Of a stretch of 64,000 nt of DNA, positions 34,985 through 42,894 are shown in pieces. The number at the start of each line of letters is the position of its first letter. The stretch's first letter is position 1. The translations under genes and the position numbers were made by a program. Under the pieces are notes generated by a model. It was not told where the DNA came from, ran no database searches, and saw nothing but the letters and a program-made list of their open reading frames with translations. This DNA comes from Bremerella cremea (GTDB lineage Bacteria > Planctomycetota > Planctomycetia > Pirellulales > Pirellulaceae). The stretch is taken from positions 248,001 through 312,000 of the forward strand of contig NZ_QPEX01000030.1 in NCBI RefSeq assembly GCF_003335505.1, read 5' to 3'.

Positions 34985-36136
34985 ATGTCCGATTTCTTGC
35001 TTGATCCCGAGGTCATCTTCCTGAATCACGGTTCGTTTGGAGCTTGCCCAAAAACCGTCTTTGAAGAATACCAGCGGTGGCAAAGAGAATTAGAACGGCA
35101 ACCGGTCCGATTTCTGCAGCGCGAACTTCCTGGCTTGCTTGCCGATGCCCGCCGCCAAGTTGCCTCGTATTTGGGAGCCAACGCGAATGAAGTTGTCTTT
35201 GTCGCTAATCCCACGTTTGCCGCGAATACGATTGCCCGTTCTCTTCCACTGGGACCTGACGACGAGGTTTTGATTTCGGATCACGAGTACGGCGCCTGCC
35301 GTTTTGCCTTTGAACATGCTGCTCAGCAAAAGGGCTTTCGTGTCGTTCAACAGGCGATTGCCTTGCCGGTTGAATCTCCCGAGGCAATCGCTGATGCTTT
35401 CTGGCAAGGCGTGACTGAGAAGACCAAGCTTATTTTTCTCAGTCACATTACTTCCGCCACAGCACTTGAGTTGCCGGTCGCCCAGATTTGTCAGCGAGCT
35501 CGCGAAGCTGGGATCTTGACGATGATCGACGGAGCCCACGCTCCCGGCCAGATCGATGTCGATCTTTGCAAGCTAGGCGCCGACTTTTATACGGCGACTT
35601 GCCACAAGTGGATGTGTGCTCCGAAGGGATCAGGCATTTTCTACGCCCGAGAAGATCGGCAACATTTGGTCGAGCCGTTGGTGGTTGGTTGGGGCTGGGG
35701 AGCGGAAAAGACCTTTCATCGTGAAAACGAGTTCATCGAGCATCATGAGTGGCTAGGAACCTACGATCCGTCCGCATTTTTAACCGTGCCGGCGGCGATT
35801 ACTTGGCAGAATCAAGTGGTGACGAAAGAGGTGCGGCAACGCTCGCGCGACTTGGTACATTCGGCAGTTCATCTGGCCGCACAGATCGACGGAATTGAAC
35901 GAGTGCATCCTGATAGCTTCTATTATCAGATGGGCCTAATTGATGTGACGGCAAAATGCGTCGACGCGGAAGCTCTGAAGTCGCGGCTTTACGAGAAGTA
36001 TCGAATCGAAATACCGGTTATTCGCTGGCAGGATCGAATCTTCATTCGTGTCTCGGCCCATGCCTATACCACGCAGGGCGATATCCAAGCACTCATCCAG
36101 GCCCTTCAGGAACAACTGAGCCCTCAAAATAGTTGA
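34985..36136 (+). CDS. Class V PLP-dependent aminotransferase family protein, 383 aa
   Basis: The N-terminal VIFLNHGSFGACPK and ANPTFAANTIARSL, the IDGAHAPGQID aspartate that holds the pyridine nitrogen, and the Schiff-base lysine in ATCHKWMCAPKGSG define the isopenicillin-N epimerase/cysteine-desulfurase-like branch of class V enzymes. A catalytic cysteine loop typical of NifS/SufS is not evident, so epimerase, lyase or selenocysteine-lyase-like chemistry is as likely as desulfuration. The start at 34985 (MSDFLLDPE) begins with the conserved N-terminus. It is not obviously related to the signalling genes around it and seems monocistronic. Confidence 0.88.
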   Translation: MSDFLLDPEVIFLNHGSFGACPKTVFEEYQRWQRELERQPVRFLQRELPGLLADARRQVASYLGANANEVVFVANPTFAANTIARSLPLGPDDEVLISDHEYGACRFAFEHAAQQKGFRVVQQAIALPVESPEAIADAFWQGVTEKTKLIFLSHITSATALELPVAQICQRAREAGILTMIDGAHAPGQIDVDLCKLGADFYTATCHKWMCAPKGSGIFYAREDRQHLVEPLVVGWGWGAEKTFHRENEFIEHHEWLGTYDPSAFLTVPAAITWQNQVVTKEVRQRSRDLVHSAVHLAAQIDGIERVHPDSFYYQMGLIDVTAKCVDAEALKSRLYEKYRIEIPVIRWQDRIFIRVSAHAYTTQGDIQALIQALQEQLSPQNS

Positions 36137-36165
36137 GAGGGTTCTGCCACTTTCAATTTTGAGTG

Positions 36166-36187
36166 AGTGTCGCCAAGCGGCGACACT
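36166..36187. terminator. Hairpin after the aminotransferase gene
   Basis: AGTGTCGCC (36166-36174) and GGCGACACT (36179-36187) form a perfect 9-bp stem with the loop AAGC, 30 bp past the aminotransferase stop. No T-run follows, so it is a possible terminator or mRNA-stabilising hairpin only. Confidence 0.5.
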
Positions 36188-36318
36188 GTCGCAATATAAA
36201 GGCGCTTTGCTGGTTAAAACGATCGGATTTCCCTCGTTTTGCTGAATGGCACCCCGATTGCTGATACGTGAGCATAGGGCGGTAGAATCTCTTTCTCAAG
36301 TGTATAGGGAGCCATTCT

Positions 36319-36468
36319 ATGGGGTGTCCACATATCATTCGGCCTACGCCAGAACGGTTTCGCTCTGTTGAAAAAAAGAACGCGATCGGGCTGCGTGAAT
36401 CGCTCTTGGTACATCTGCTCCTAGTCTTGGTACTGGGGCTGGCAATCGCTCTTCGTAGCCTCGGTTAG
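36319..36468 (+). CDS. Small single-pass membrane protein, 49 aa
   Basis: An ATG at 36319 has AGGGAG seven bases upstream. The frame encodes a cationic N-terminal half (several Arg and Lys up to residue 26) and then a hydrophobic helix (SLLVHLLLVLVLGLAIAL) before the stop at 36466-36468. The pattern fits a small inner-membrane protein with its N-terminus inside. It lies 82 bp upstream of the PAS kinase gene on the same strand, so it could belong to that operon as a small regulator. I do not recognise a family. The strong ribosome site and clear amphipathy support it, but it is short. Confidence 0.5.
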   Translation: MGCPHIIRPTPERFRSVEKKNAIGLRESLLVHLLLVLVLGLAIALRSLG

Positions 36469-36550
36469 GCGAGAAACATAGAATGTCATGGTGAGCATTC
36501 CGACTCGGGAATGATGGAAGTAGGCAGGGGATTGGCGGTACAACAACGAT

Positions 36551-37798
36551 ATGGAACGATCTCATCTTTTCTCCGATTTAGAGGGTGCGTTGAAAGAAGG
36601 CCCCATTTTCCGAGCGATTGCGGATTGCACGTACGATTGGGAAAGTTGGCATTTGCCAGACGGAACGCTGCAATGGGTTAACGCCGCCGTAGAGCGAATG
36701 ACGGGGCTCTCGCCTGGGCAATGCTTAACCATGCAAGACTACCCCTTGCCGCTGGTTGATCCGAGCTATCGCCCTCGAATGGCGCGTGTCATGCGAGAGG
36801 CGATCGAAGGAAGTAGCGGCAACGATGTGGAGTTTCTGGCTACGCATCAAGATGGCTCACAGCGTTGGATGGCCATTTCCTGGCAGCCCATGTTCGACGA
36901 ATCGGAAACGCACCTCGGTTTTCGTACAAGTATCCGCGACGTGACCGAGCGTCATCAACTGCGAGAAGAATTGCGATTACACAATCGCCATTTGGAACAA
37001 CTCGTGCAAGAGCGTACTGCTCAGGTGGCCGAGTTGGAGAAGCACCGCCTGCAGATGGAAAAGCTGGCTGCTTTAGGGCAACTTGCCGCTGGTGTTGCCC
37101 ATGAAGTGAATAACCCGTTGGCGGGAATCCGTAATGCTTTTGCACTATTCCGATCTGGTGTCTCTGAAGAACATGAGCATGCTGGGTTATTGGACTTGAT
37201 TGATAACGAAATTGAACGCATCAGCGGAATTACGCATCAGATGTATCAACTTTATCGCCCCAGCCAGCAGGCGATCCGAGCCTTTGATATTACACGTGTC
37301 ATGGAAGAAGTATTGGCACTTCTCGAACCGATCTCGCGAAAAGCCAATGTGTGGATCGATCAGCGAATGAAATCGGGAACTGCCACGGCAACGCTTGAGG
37401 AAAGCCAAGTGTTTCTGCGTGAAGGTGAACTGAAGCAAATCTTGTTCAACCTGGTTCGTAACGCGATTCAGGCTTCCGAATTTGGCGACACCGTGACCAT
37501 TCTATACTCCACCACCCCTGATACGGTTGTCATTTCGGTGTTGGATCAAGGTGACGGAATCGATCCTGAGGTGATGCCGTATATTTTCGATCCGTTCTTT
37601 AGTACCAAGTCGAACGCTCCACGCGAAGGAATGGGGCTCGGGCTATCGGTTTCGCGCAGCTTGGTCGAAGCAATGGGGGGCGAAATTCATGTTCGTAGTA
37701 CGCTGCGTACGGGAAGTGAGTTTGAAGTGGTTCTCCCTCGGGAACTTGACGAACCGGTTCAGCGAAGCGGAGTCTCGCCAGGGATTGTAGAGCCGTAG
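36551..37798 (+). CDS. PAS-domain NtrB-type sensor histidine kinase, 415 aa
   Basis: A PAS domain occupies about residues 15-140 (DGTLQWVNAAVERMTG, GFRTSIRDVTER). A coiled coil follows, then a kinase core of the NtrB class with AAGVAHEVNNPLAGIRN around residue 185, N-box (LVRNAIQAS), DQGDGIDPE, IFDPFFSTK and GMGLGLSVS. There is no membrane segment, so it senses something in the cytoplasm. It is 11 bp upstream of an NtrC-type activator gene, its obvious partner. The ribosome site is weak. Confidence 0.92.
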   Translation: MERSHLFSDLEGALKEGPIFRAIADCTYDWESWHLPDGTLQWVNAAVERMTGLSPGQCLTMQDYPLPLVDPSYRPRMARVMREAIEGSSGNDVEFLATHQDGSQRWMAISWQPMFDESETHLGFRTSIRDVTERHQLREELRLHNRHLEQLVQERTAQVAELEKHRLQMEKLAALGQLAAGVAHEVNNPLAGIRNAFALFRSGVSEEHEHAGLLDLIDNEIERISGITHQMYQLYRPSQQAIRAFDITRVMEEVLALLEPISRKANVWIDQRMKSGTATATLEESQVFLREGELKQILFNLVRNAIQASEFGDTVTILYSTTPDTVVISVLDQGDGIDPEVMPYIFDPFFSTKSNAPREGMGLGLSVSRSLVEAMGGEIHVRSTLRTGSEFEVVLPRELDEPVQRSGVSPGIVEP

Positions 37799-37809
37799 AA
37801 AGATGGGAA

Positions 37810-39201
37810 ATGTTGACTAGCGAAGCTACCAAAAGAATTCTCGTTGCCGACGACGAGCCTTTATTTTTGATTACTACCGGCGAACTGCTGAAGAAGGCTG
37901 GCTTCGAGTGTCGCTGTGCCTCGGATGCTGAAACGGCACTGAAGTACCTGGCGAGTGAAAGATTCGACCTGATTCTTTCCGATTTGAATGTGCCAGGGAA
38001 TCTCAAGCTAGAGCTGCTACGCGAGGGGCGCGAGAAGTGGCCTGAGATTCCCTTGGTTGTCGTGACCGGCGTGCCTTCTTTGCCGACGGCGATCGAAAGT
38101 GTTCGCCTGGGGATTTCCGATTACCTTCTCAAGCCGGTAAAGTTTGACGACTTGATTGCGAGTATTCAGCGTATTTTGCGGCCAGAGAATACATCTCAGG
38201 CATTAAACACGAGCGGTGAACGCAAAGCACTTTTGGAAGCCTTTCCCGATATCATCACCCAGGGTGAAGCGATGCTGGAGGTGCTAGAGGTGATCGATCG
38301 GGTTGCTCCCACCAACACGAATGTCTTGATCACCGGAGAGAGTGGGACAGGCAAGGAAGTGGTCGCACGCGCGATTCATGAACGCAGTTCTCGGCGCGAT
38401 TATCCATTTCAGGTGATCGATTGTACTTCCATTCCCGAGAGCTTATTCGAGTCGATCGTGTTTGGGCATCGCAAGGGTTCTTTCACCGGAGCGGTAGCCA
38501 ATCAAGAAGGGCTGTTAGAGCGTAGCCAGCATGGGACGGTCTTCTTTGATGAACTGGGCGAGCTACCGCTTCTTTCTCAAGCCAAATTGCTTCGCGCAGT
38601 TCAAGAACGATCTTACACGCCGGTAGGAGATACCACGCCTATTCAATTTGATGCACGCTTTATTTGTGCTACCAATCGAGCACTAGAGTCCGAGGTCCTG
38701 GCCGGGAGATTTCGCCGCGACCTATTCTATCGCCTGGGGGTCGTCAATTTAGAATTACCACCTCTGCGTGAGCGTGGCGAGGATGTGATCTTGCTTGCGC
38801 ATCATTTTCTAGAAAAGTTGCGAAATAGCGACAGCGGGCCGACTCGGTTCTCTACGCCAGTTCTCGAGCGTTTTCGAGAATATGGTTGGCCTGGCAATAT
38901 CCGTGAATTGCGAAACGTCGTTGAGAGAACGATTGCGCTGGCACGAAACGACCAAATCGAGACCGAAGATCTTCCTCGGGCTTTGCAAGAGAAGCAAGCG
39001 GGGCGTTTGGTGGAAAGCGAAGTCGGCGAAATTTCACGAGAAACGGCGTTGGATAGTGCCGACTACAAATACTTGACGTTGTTGCTTACCAAGCACAACG
39101 GCAATGTTTCTCACGCTGCTGAGCAAGCTGGTATTTCGCGTCAGGGGATTCATAAGCTGCTAAAGAAGCATGGGATTTCGGCTGCCAATTTTCGAGCTTA
39201 G
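37810..39201 (+). CDS. NtrC-family sigma-54-dependent response regulator, 463 aa
   Basis: The order is receiver (1-125; VADDE, LSDLNVPG, LKPVKF), AAA+ ATPase (about 145-385) with Walker A GESGTGKE, the sigma-54 contact loop GSFTGA (GAFTGA with one change), Walker B VFFDELGEL, the R-finger region FRRDLFYRLG and a C-terminal Fis-type helix-turn-helix (NVSHAAEQAGISRQGIHKLLKKHG). It opens sigma-54 promoters when phosphorylated by the adjacent kinase. A terminator follows at 39228, and a sigma-54-like promoter lies 138 bp downstream before the Rnk-like gene. That gene is a candidate target. Confidence 0.94.
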   Translation: MLTSEATKRILVADDEPLFLITTGELLKKAGFECRCASDAETALKYLASERFDLILSDLNVPGNLKLELLREGREKWPEIPLVVVTGVPSLPTAIESVRLGISDYLLKPVKFDDLIASIQRILRPENTSQALNTSGERKALLEAFPDIITQGEAMLEVLEVIDRVAPTNTNVLITGESGTGKEVVARAIHERSSRRDYPFQVIDCTSIPESLFESIVFGHRKGSFTGAVANQEGLLERSQHGTVFFDELGELPLLSQAKLLRAVQERSYTPVGDTTPIQFDARFICATNRALESEVLAGRFRRDLFYRLGVVNLELPPLRERGEDVILLAHHFLEKLRNSDSGPTRFSTPVLERFREYGWPGNIRELRNVVERTIALARNDQIETEDLPRALQEKQAGRLVESEVGEISRETALDSADYKYLTLLLTKHNGNVSHAAEQAGISRQGIHKLLKKHGISAANFRA

Positions 39202-39227
39202 TTAGCCGTCATCTTTTCTTGTCACTG

Positions 39228-39248
39228 ACGCCTAAGATTGGCGTTTTT
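39228..39248 (+). terminator. Rho-independent terminator after the NtrC-type gene
   Basis: ACGCC (39228-39232) pairs with GGCGT (39240-39244) across a seven-base loop and is followed at once by a T-run (TTTTC). It lies 27 bp beyond the activator's stop codon. The stem is short, but position and T-run are right. Confidence 0.65.
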
Positions 39249-39338
39249 CTTCTGCTGCGAGCGAGTGCTGAATTGCTCTCAATCGCGAAAATACAGGGTT
39301 CCACGAGTTAAACGAATTCCACCGGCAGCTATTCTCGG

Positions 39339-39355
39339 TTGGTCCGGTAATTGCA
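39339..39355 (+). promoter_or_regulatory. Candidate sigma-54 (-24/-12) promoter
   Basis: TTGGTCCG-GTAA-TTGCA matches the sigma-54 consensus TTGGCACG-N4-TTGCA, with GG (39341-39342) and GC (39353-39354) at the exact spacing. Transcription would start near 39366, about 90-110 bases before the Rnk-like gene. The gene just upstream encodes a sigma-54 activator. Confidence 0.55.
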
Positions 39356-39457
39356 AATGAGCAAGGAAGGGGAACGTCGGGGCTTTGTCGGCACACGATC
39401 TGCCAAAACAAAAGTGATGCCGAGCAAGCGACTTCCTTTCATCTCGAAATGCTATAA

Positions 39458-39910
39458 ATGCTCAGGAACAATGTTGTGGCAAGCAAGAAGAAAAACAATA
39501 AGAAGATCGTTTTGACCGCCGGCGATTATCGTCGACTTGTCTCCCTTTTGAACGATAGTTTTGCATTAGCCATAGCCGACAAGCCCTACTTAAAGAACCT
39601 GCGTAGCGAACTTGATGCCGCCGAAATCGTCGATGCGCGTCTTATCCCTAAGGATGTCGTCACGATGAATTCAACGGTACACCTGCGCGAGTTAAGCTCG
39701 AATGAACTCGATACCTTCACGCTCGTCTTCCCCAAGGATGCCAATATTGTTGAAGGCAAGCTATCGGTACTTGCGCCAGTTGGGACAGCCATTCTCGGTC
39801 AAAAAATCGGCGATGTCGTGACCTGGCCGGCTCTTAGCGGAAGGGTGAAAGTTGAAATTGAAGAAGTGATTGTGCCAGAGGTTCAAAGCGAGATAACCAC
39901 CTGGCTATAG
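39458..39910 (+). CDS. rnk: Rnk / GreA-C-like protein (nucleoside diphosphate kinase regulator type)
   Basis: The 150-residue protein has a short helical N-terminal part (AGDYRRLVSLLNDSF...LRSELDAAEIV) and a C-terminal GreA/GreB-like FKBP-type domain: VTMNSTVHLRELSS, DTFTLVFPKDAN, LSVLAPVGTAILGQKIGDVVTWP. This is the Rnk arrangement; Rnk binds RNA polymerase near the secondary channel and affects nucleoside diphosphate kinase. The coiled-coil tip of GreA is absent. A GTG at 39476, with AGGA eight bases upstream, may be the true start, which would shorten the protein by six residues. A sigma-54-like promoter precedes it. Symbol assigned from the family resemblance only. Confidence 0.78.
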   Translation: MLRNNVVASKKKNNKKIVLTAGDYRRLVSLLNDSFALAIADKPYLKNLRSELDAAEIVDARLIPKDVVTMNSTVHLRELSSNELDTFTLVFPKDANIVEGKLSVLAPVGTAILGQKIGDVVTWPALSGRVKVEIEEVIVPEVQSEITTWL

Positions 39911-39959
39911 GTTCTGCCAGGAAACTTGCTCGTTGCCGTTTATTGCTGCTTAAGCACTT

Positions 39960-40044
39960 AACTCAATGCTGCTAGATTCCAATTTGCCACGAATCAAAGG
40001 CTTCCGTTGGTCGCCCTTGTTGGATTGGCGGCGCAGTCGTCAAT
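39960..40044. repeat. Dispersed REP-like element, copy 2 (85 bp)
   Basis: It aligns without gaps over 85 bp with 34621-34705 and keeps the core CTTGTTGGATTGGCGGCG and AGTCGTCAAT. The right arm of the stem is lost here (ATATATAG instead of CCAACAGG), so the long hairpin cannot form. It sits between the ends of the converging Rnk-like and NuoM-like genes. Confidence 0.85.
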
Positions 40045-40078
40045 ATATAGAGTTTGAGAGACGAACTTCGTTATTTCT

Positions 40079-41506
40079 TTAATTGGCTGAGTGGTTGATT
40101 TCGGTTGCTGCTTCTTCGCCAGCATCACGCATTTTGATTAAGGCAGTTGCCGCGTTGTATCGCGAAACGACTCCTGGATGTGGATAGATACCACCTCCAA
40201 TAATCAGCACCACAATCGTCAAGATCATCACGCGTTCAGAGGGACGACACACAAGCGACACGGTCGATACATGGCGTGTGCCGGTGAAAACGTGAAAGTA
40301 CGCTTTGACGACGGCAATGCCATTCAATGCTGCCGCAAGCACAACGGCGAAGCCGATCATGGGGTAGACATCTACGGCCCCCTCGACCAGCAGTTCCGTA
40401 CCGATGAAACCAATCGTGCCGGGGAAGCCAATCGAAGCCAAGCCGGTTAGCAAGAACATGTTGGCGAGAAACGGCGTGTGTTCGTACAGCCCGTGAAAGC
40501 CGTCGAGTGAAAGCCGACCGGTTCGGGCTTCAACTGACCTTAAGGCCAGCCCGAATCCCAGTTGTGAGATTCCCACGGAAAACCAAACGCACAAAGCACC
40601 AGTGAGCCCGATCGGGGTCGCCATTTCCAGGCCGACCAGAACAAGCGAGGAATGACTCAAGAATAGGTAGCAAAAGAAACGGCGAGATTCGTGTTGAACC
40701 AGAGCCATGCCGGCAGCATAGACGGCCGTGATTAGGGACAAAATCGCAATGCTTTGCAATGCCCAAGTTGGTGCAATCGGGAACACTAGCCGCATAATCG
40801 CATAGGTGCCGGCCATCGGCGTGACAAACAGCAGGGCCGTGCCGAACGTCGCCTTCTCGAATAAGTCGGTCATCCAGCAGTGCAGGGGGCAGATTCCGCT
40901 ACGAATCAAGGCCCCAGCTGTCAGCAGGCATCCGGCCAAAATAGGCGGATTACTGGCAGAAGCCCCGGGTCCCGCTAGCCATTGACCCAATATCAGCAAA
41001 GCCAAGCATAGGCCCATGTGGAGCTCGTAGACTCGCGTTGACTGGCGACGCTTACGCAACTCGATCCAGGGAGGAATGACACCCACGGCGAGGAGCAAAA
41101 TAATGAGCCATGGTTCGTGACAGCCCAGGGTGGCAAGCAGCACCGCTTCTGAAAACAGCGTCCATTTGAACGAAAAGCGATTAACCTTCGTGCGAAGGGT
41201 AGTCAGGACGGTTGCTAAATAAAGCAACGCTGCAAGTGGTATGAGTGGGGCGCTAAACTCGTCAACAACAAAAAAGCTGTTGAGATTGAAGAGGCGAAAG
41301 AGGGGGCCTTGGTCTTGTAACGGGAAGGAAGGCAGCAATGCGAAATCTGCCCATTCGCCACAAGCCAGCAACAAGGTGACGCTGCAGATTACAACGCTGA
41401 GCAGCTTGGCACGCTCGCTGTCTTTCATCCAAGAGGCGATGATCGCGCCAATTAGCGGCAGCAATATCGACAAGCCCAACCAGGGTAAGTGAATTTCAGG
41501 CATCAC
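40079..41506 (-). CDS. NuoM/MrpD-like proton-conducting membrane subunit, third gene of the dab operon
   Basis: The 475-residue protein has about 14 hydrophobic segments and the antiporter-like core of complex I subunits (AGALIRSGICPLHCWMTDLFEKATFGTALLF, where AxxKSAxxPLHxWLPdA is normal; the Lys is replaced by Arg). Later segments have FGTIGFIGTELL-like PGTIGFIGTE. Such subunits move protons through a central charged axis. It overlaps dabB by 4 bp (GTGA), so it is translated with the carbon-uptake proteins. Minimal DAB systems need only DabA and DabB; this extra subunit is unusual and may be a second proton channel. Confidence 0.82.
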   Translation of the reverse strand: MMPEIHLPWLGLSILLPLIGAIIASWMKDSERAKLLSVVICSVTLLLACGEWADFALLPSFPLQDQGPLFRLFNLNSFFVVDEFSAPLIPLAALLYLATVLTTLRTKVNRFSFKWTLFSEAVLLATLGCHEPWLIILLLAVGVIPPWIELRKRRQSTRVYELHMGLCLALLILGQWLAGPGASASNPPILAGCLLTAGALIRSGICPLHCWMTDLFEKATFGTALLFVTPMAGTYAIMRLVFPIAPTWALQSIAILSLITAVYAAGMALVQHESRRFFCYLFLSHSSLVLVGLEMATPIGLTGALCVWFSVGISQLGFGLALRSVEARTGRLSLDGFHGLYEHTPFLANMFLLTGLASIGFPGTIGFIGTELLVEGAVDVYPMIGFAVVLAAALNGIAVVKAYFHVFTGTRHVSTVSLVCRPSERVMILTIVVLIIGGGIYPHPGVVSRYNAATALIKMRDAGEEAATEINHSAN

Positions 41507-42894
41507 GTGATGTCCTCCAGTGAATCTCCGTAAGGAGCCAGGCCATCAGACTCTCGTGAGTTACCGCCAGAAAGGAGATTGGTCCAGCGTTTCTCTAAAG
41601 CATCGCAGAAACGAAAGATGCTCAGGAATGGAAAGATAATCCAACGATTCAACAACGCATCGAGAAAGCCACGTTCCATCGCAAATCGATATAACCAAAT
41701 CTTACTGGGCACCAACGGCTTGGAGGTGCCGGATGTATCAACGCCCAGGTGCGTTCCCACAGCGTTTTCCAGCATGCGGAAGTCCTTCAGGACGGAAGGT
41801 GACCGCAATAGTTGTAAGGTTCTTAGGCAGGCATGCCCAATCATATGAATCAAGGCGATATAGTGCAGGCCGAAACCAATTTCGACCGTAATGATCCCGA
41901 CTTGGGTTAGCGAAGCAAAGGCCAGGGCGTTCTTCACATCGCATTGGGCGCGGGAGGCAATCGCTCCAAAGATCGCCGAGGCCAGTCCCAGTAACACCAC
42001 CATAATTCGCAGAGGCAGCGAGACTTCTAGCAGTGGACTGACTCGCAATAAGAGGAACACACCCAGGTGAACGGATAACGCTCCGTAGAACACCGCACTC
42101 GATGGTGTTGGCCCTTCCATTGCCCGAGGGATCCAGCCGGAAAAGGGGACCATGCCGGATTTGCCTGCTGCTGCCAGAAGCAAGAGAAGACCAACCACTA
42201 AGGCTGACGTCGAGTCGATCGCTGCCACTCCGTATGGCCAGGGACCAGAGCCCATCAAGCCATCGAAATCGCCCGCACCGGTTAAGTGATGCAATGCTAA
42301 CGCCGCTATTAGGAAAGCAGCATCCGCGATGCGGTAGGTAGCCCAAACTCGCAGGCCGTTACGAACAGGACCAGGACGCTCGTGGAAATAGGCGACCAGA
42401 AGTGCCGACGACAGGCCGACCAGTTCCCACCCAAAAAACAACGTTTCGATGGTGCCCGCCAACGAGGAAACCACCATACCCAAAAGAAACAATGCATAGA
42501 GTAGGAAGAAGCGTCGATAACCGCGGTCTCGATGAAGGTAAACCGCTGCGAAGGCTCCGACGGTTCCGCAGAGTAAAAACGACAAAATCACAAAGGGAAC
42601 CGAAAGGCGATCAAAAACAAATTTCAAATGGAAATGAAAGTGTTCTTGAGGGATGGCTACCCAGTTGCCGAATTCGATCGGAACGTGGCGTAATCCGAAG
42701 GTTAGCATTACACCAAGAATACCTACCGAGGCCATAAACCCGGCCACGACGGCAGTCTTGGTTAACGTCGCTTGAACGCCTTCGCCAAGGTGAAACCCAA
42801 GCAAGAGCGGCAGGCCTAGCGCACTGAATAAGACGGCTGGGCTGGCGACGACGACCACGCCGAGAATGTGTAGCAATAATTCGATGGTCATCAC
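41503..42894 (-). CDS. dabB: DabB-type proton-conducting subunit (NuoL-like), 463 aa
   Basis: This polytopic protein matches the NuoL/MrpA antiporter core: FFGWELVGLSSALLVAYFHERP with the key Glu of transmembrane helix 5, AAAGKSGMVPFSGWIPRAMEGPTPSSAVFYGALSVHLG with the conserved Lys, and ALAFASLTQVGIITVEIGFGLHYIALIHMIGHA. DabB proteins energise DabA by cation flow. The last 100 residues are a soluble tail rather than the lateral helix of NuoL, as is usual for DabB. Its GTG overlaps the stop of dabA (GTGA). The position directly after dabA supports the name. Confidence 0.87.
   Translation of the reverse strand: MMTIELLLHILGVVVVASPAVLFSALGLPLLLGFHLGEGVQATLTKTAVVAGFMASVGILGVMLTFGLRHVPIEFGNWVAIPQEHFHFHLKFVFDRLSVPFVILSFLLCGTVGAFAAVYLHRDRGYRRFFLLYALFLLGMVVSSLAGTIETLFFGWELVGLSSALLVAYFHERPGPVRNGLRVWATYRIADAAFLIAALALHHLTGAGDFDGLMGSGPWPYGVAAIDSTSALVVGLLLLLAAAGKSGMVPFSGWIPRAMEGPTPSSAVFYGALSVHLGVFLLLRVSPLLEVSLPLRIMVVLLGLASAIFGAIASRAQCDVKNALAFASLTQVGIITVEIGFGLHYIALIHMIGHACLRTLQLLRSPSVLKDFRMLENAVGTHLGVDTSGTSKPLVPSKIWLYRFAMERGFLDALLNRWIIFPFLSIFRFCDALEKRWTNLLSGGNSRESDGLAPYGDSLEDIT

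Noticed and set aside
36166..36187. Another copy of the dispersed hairpin repeat
   Set aside because: The stem sequence (AGTGTCGCC) is unrelated to the repeat core and differs in loop length.
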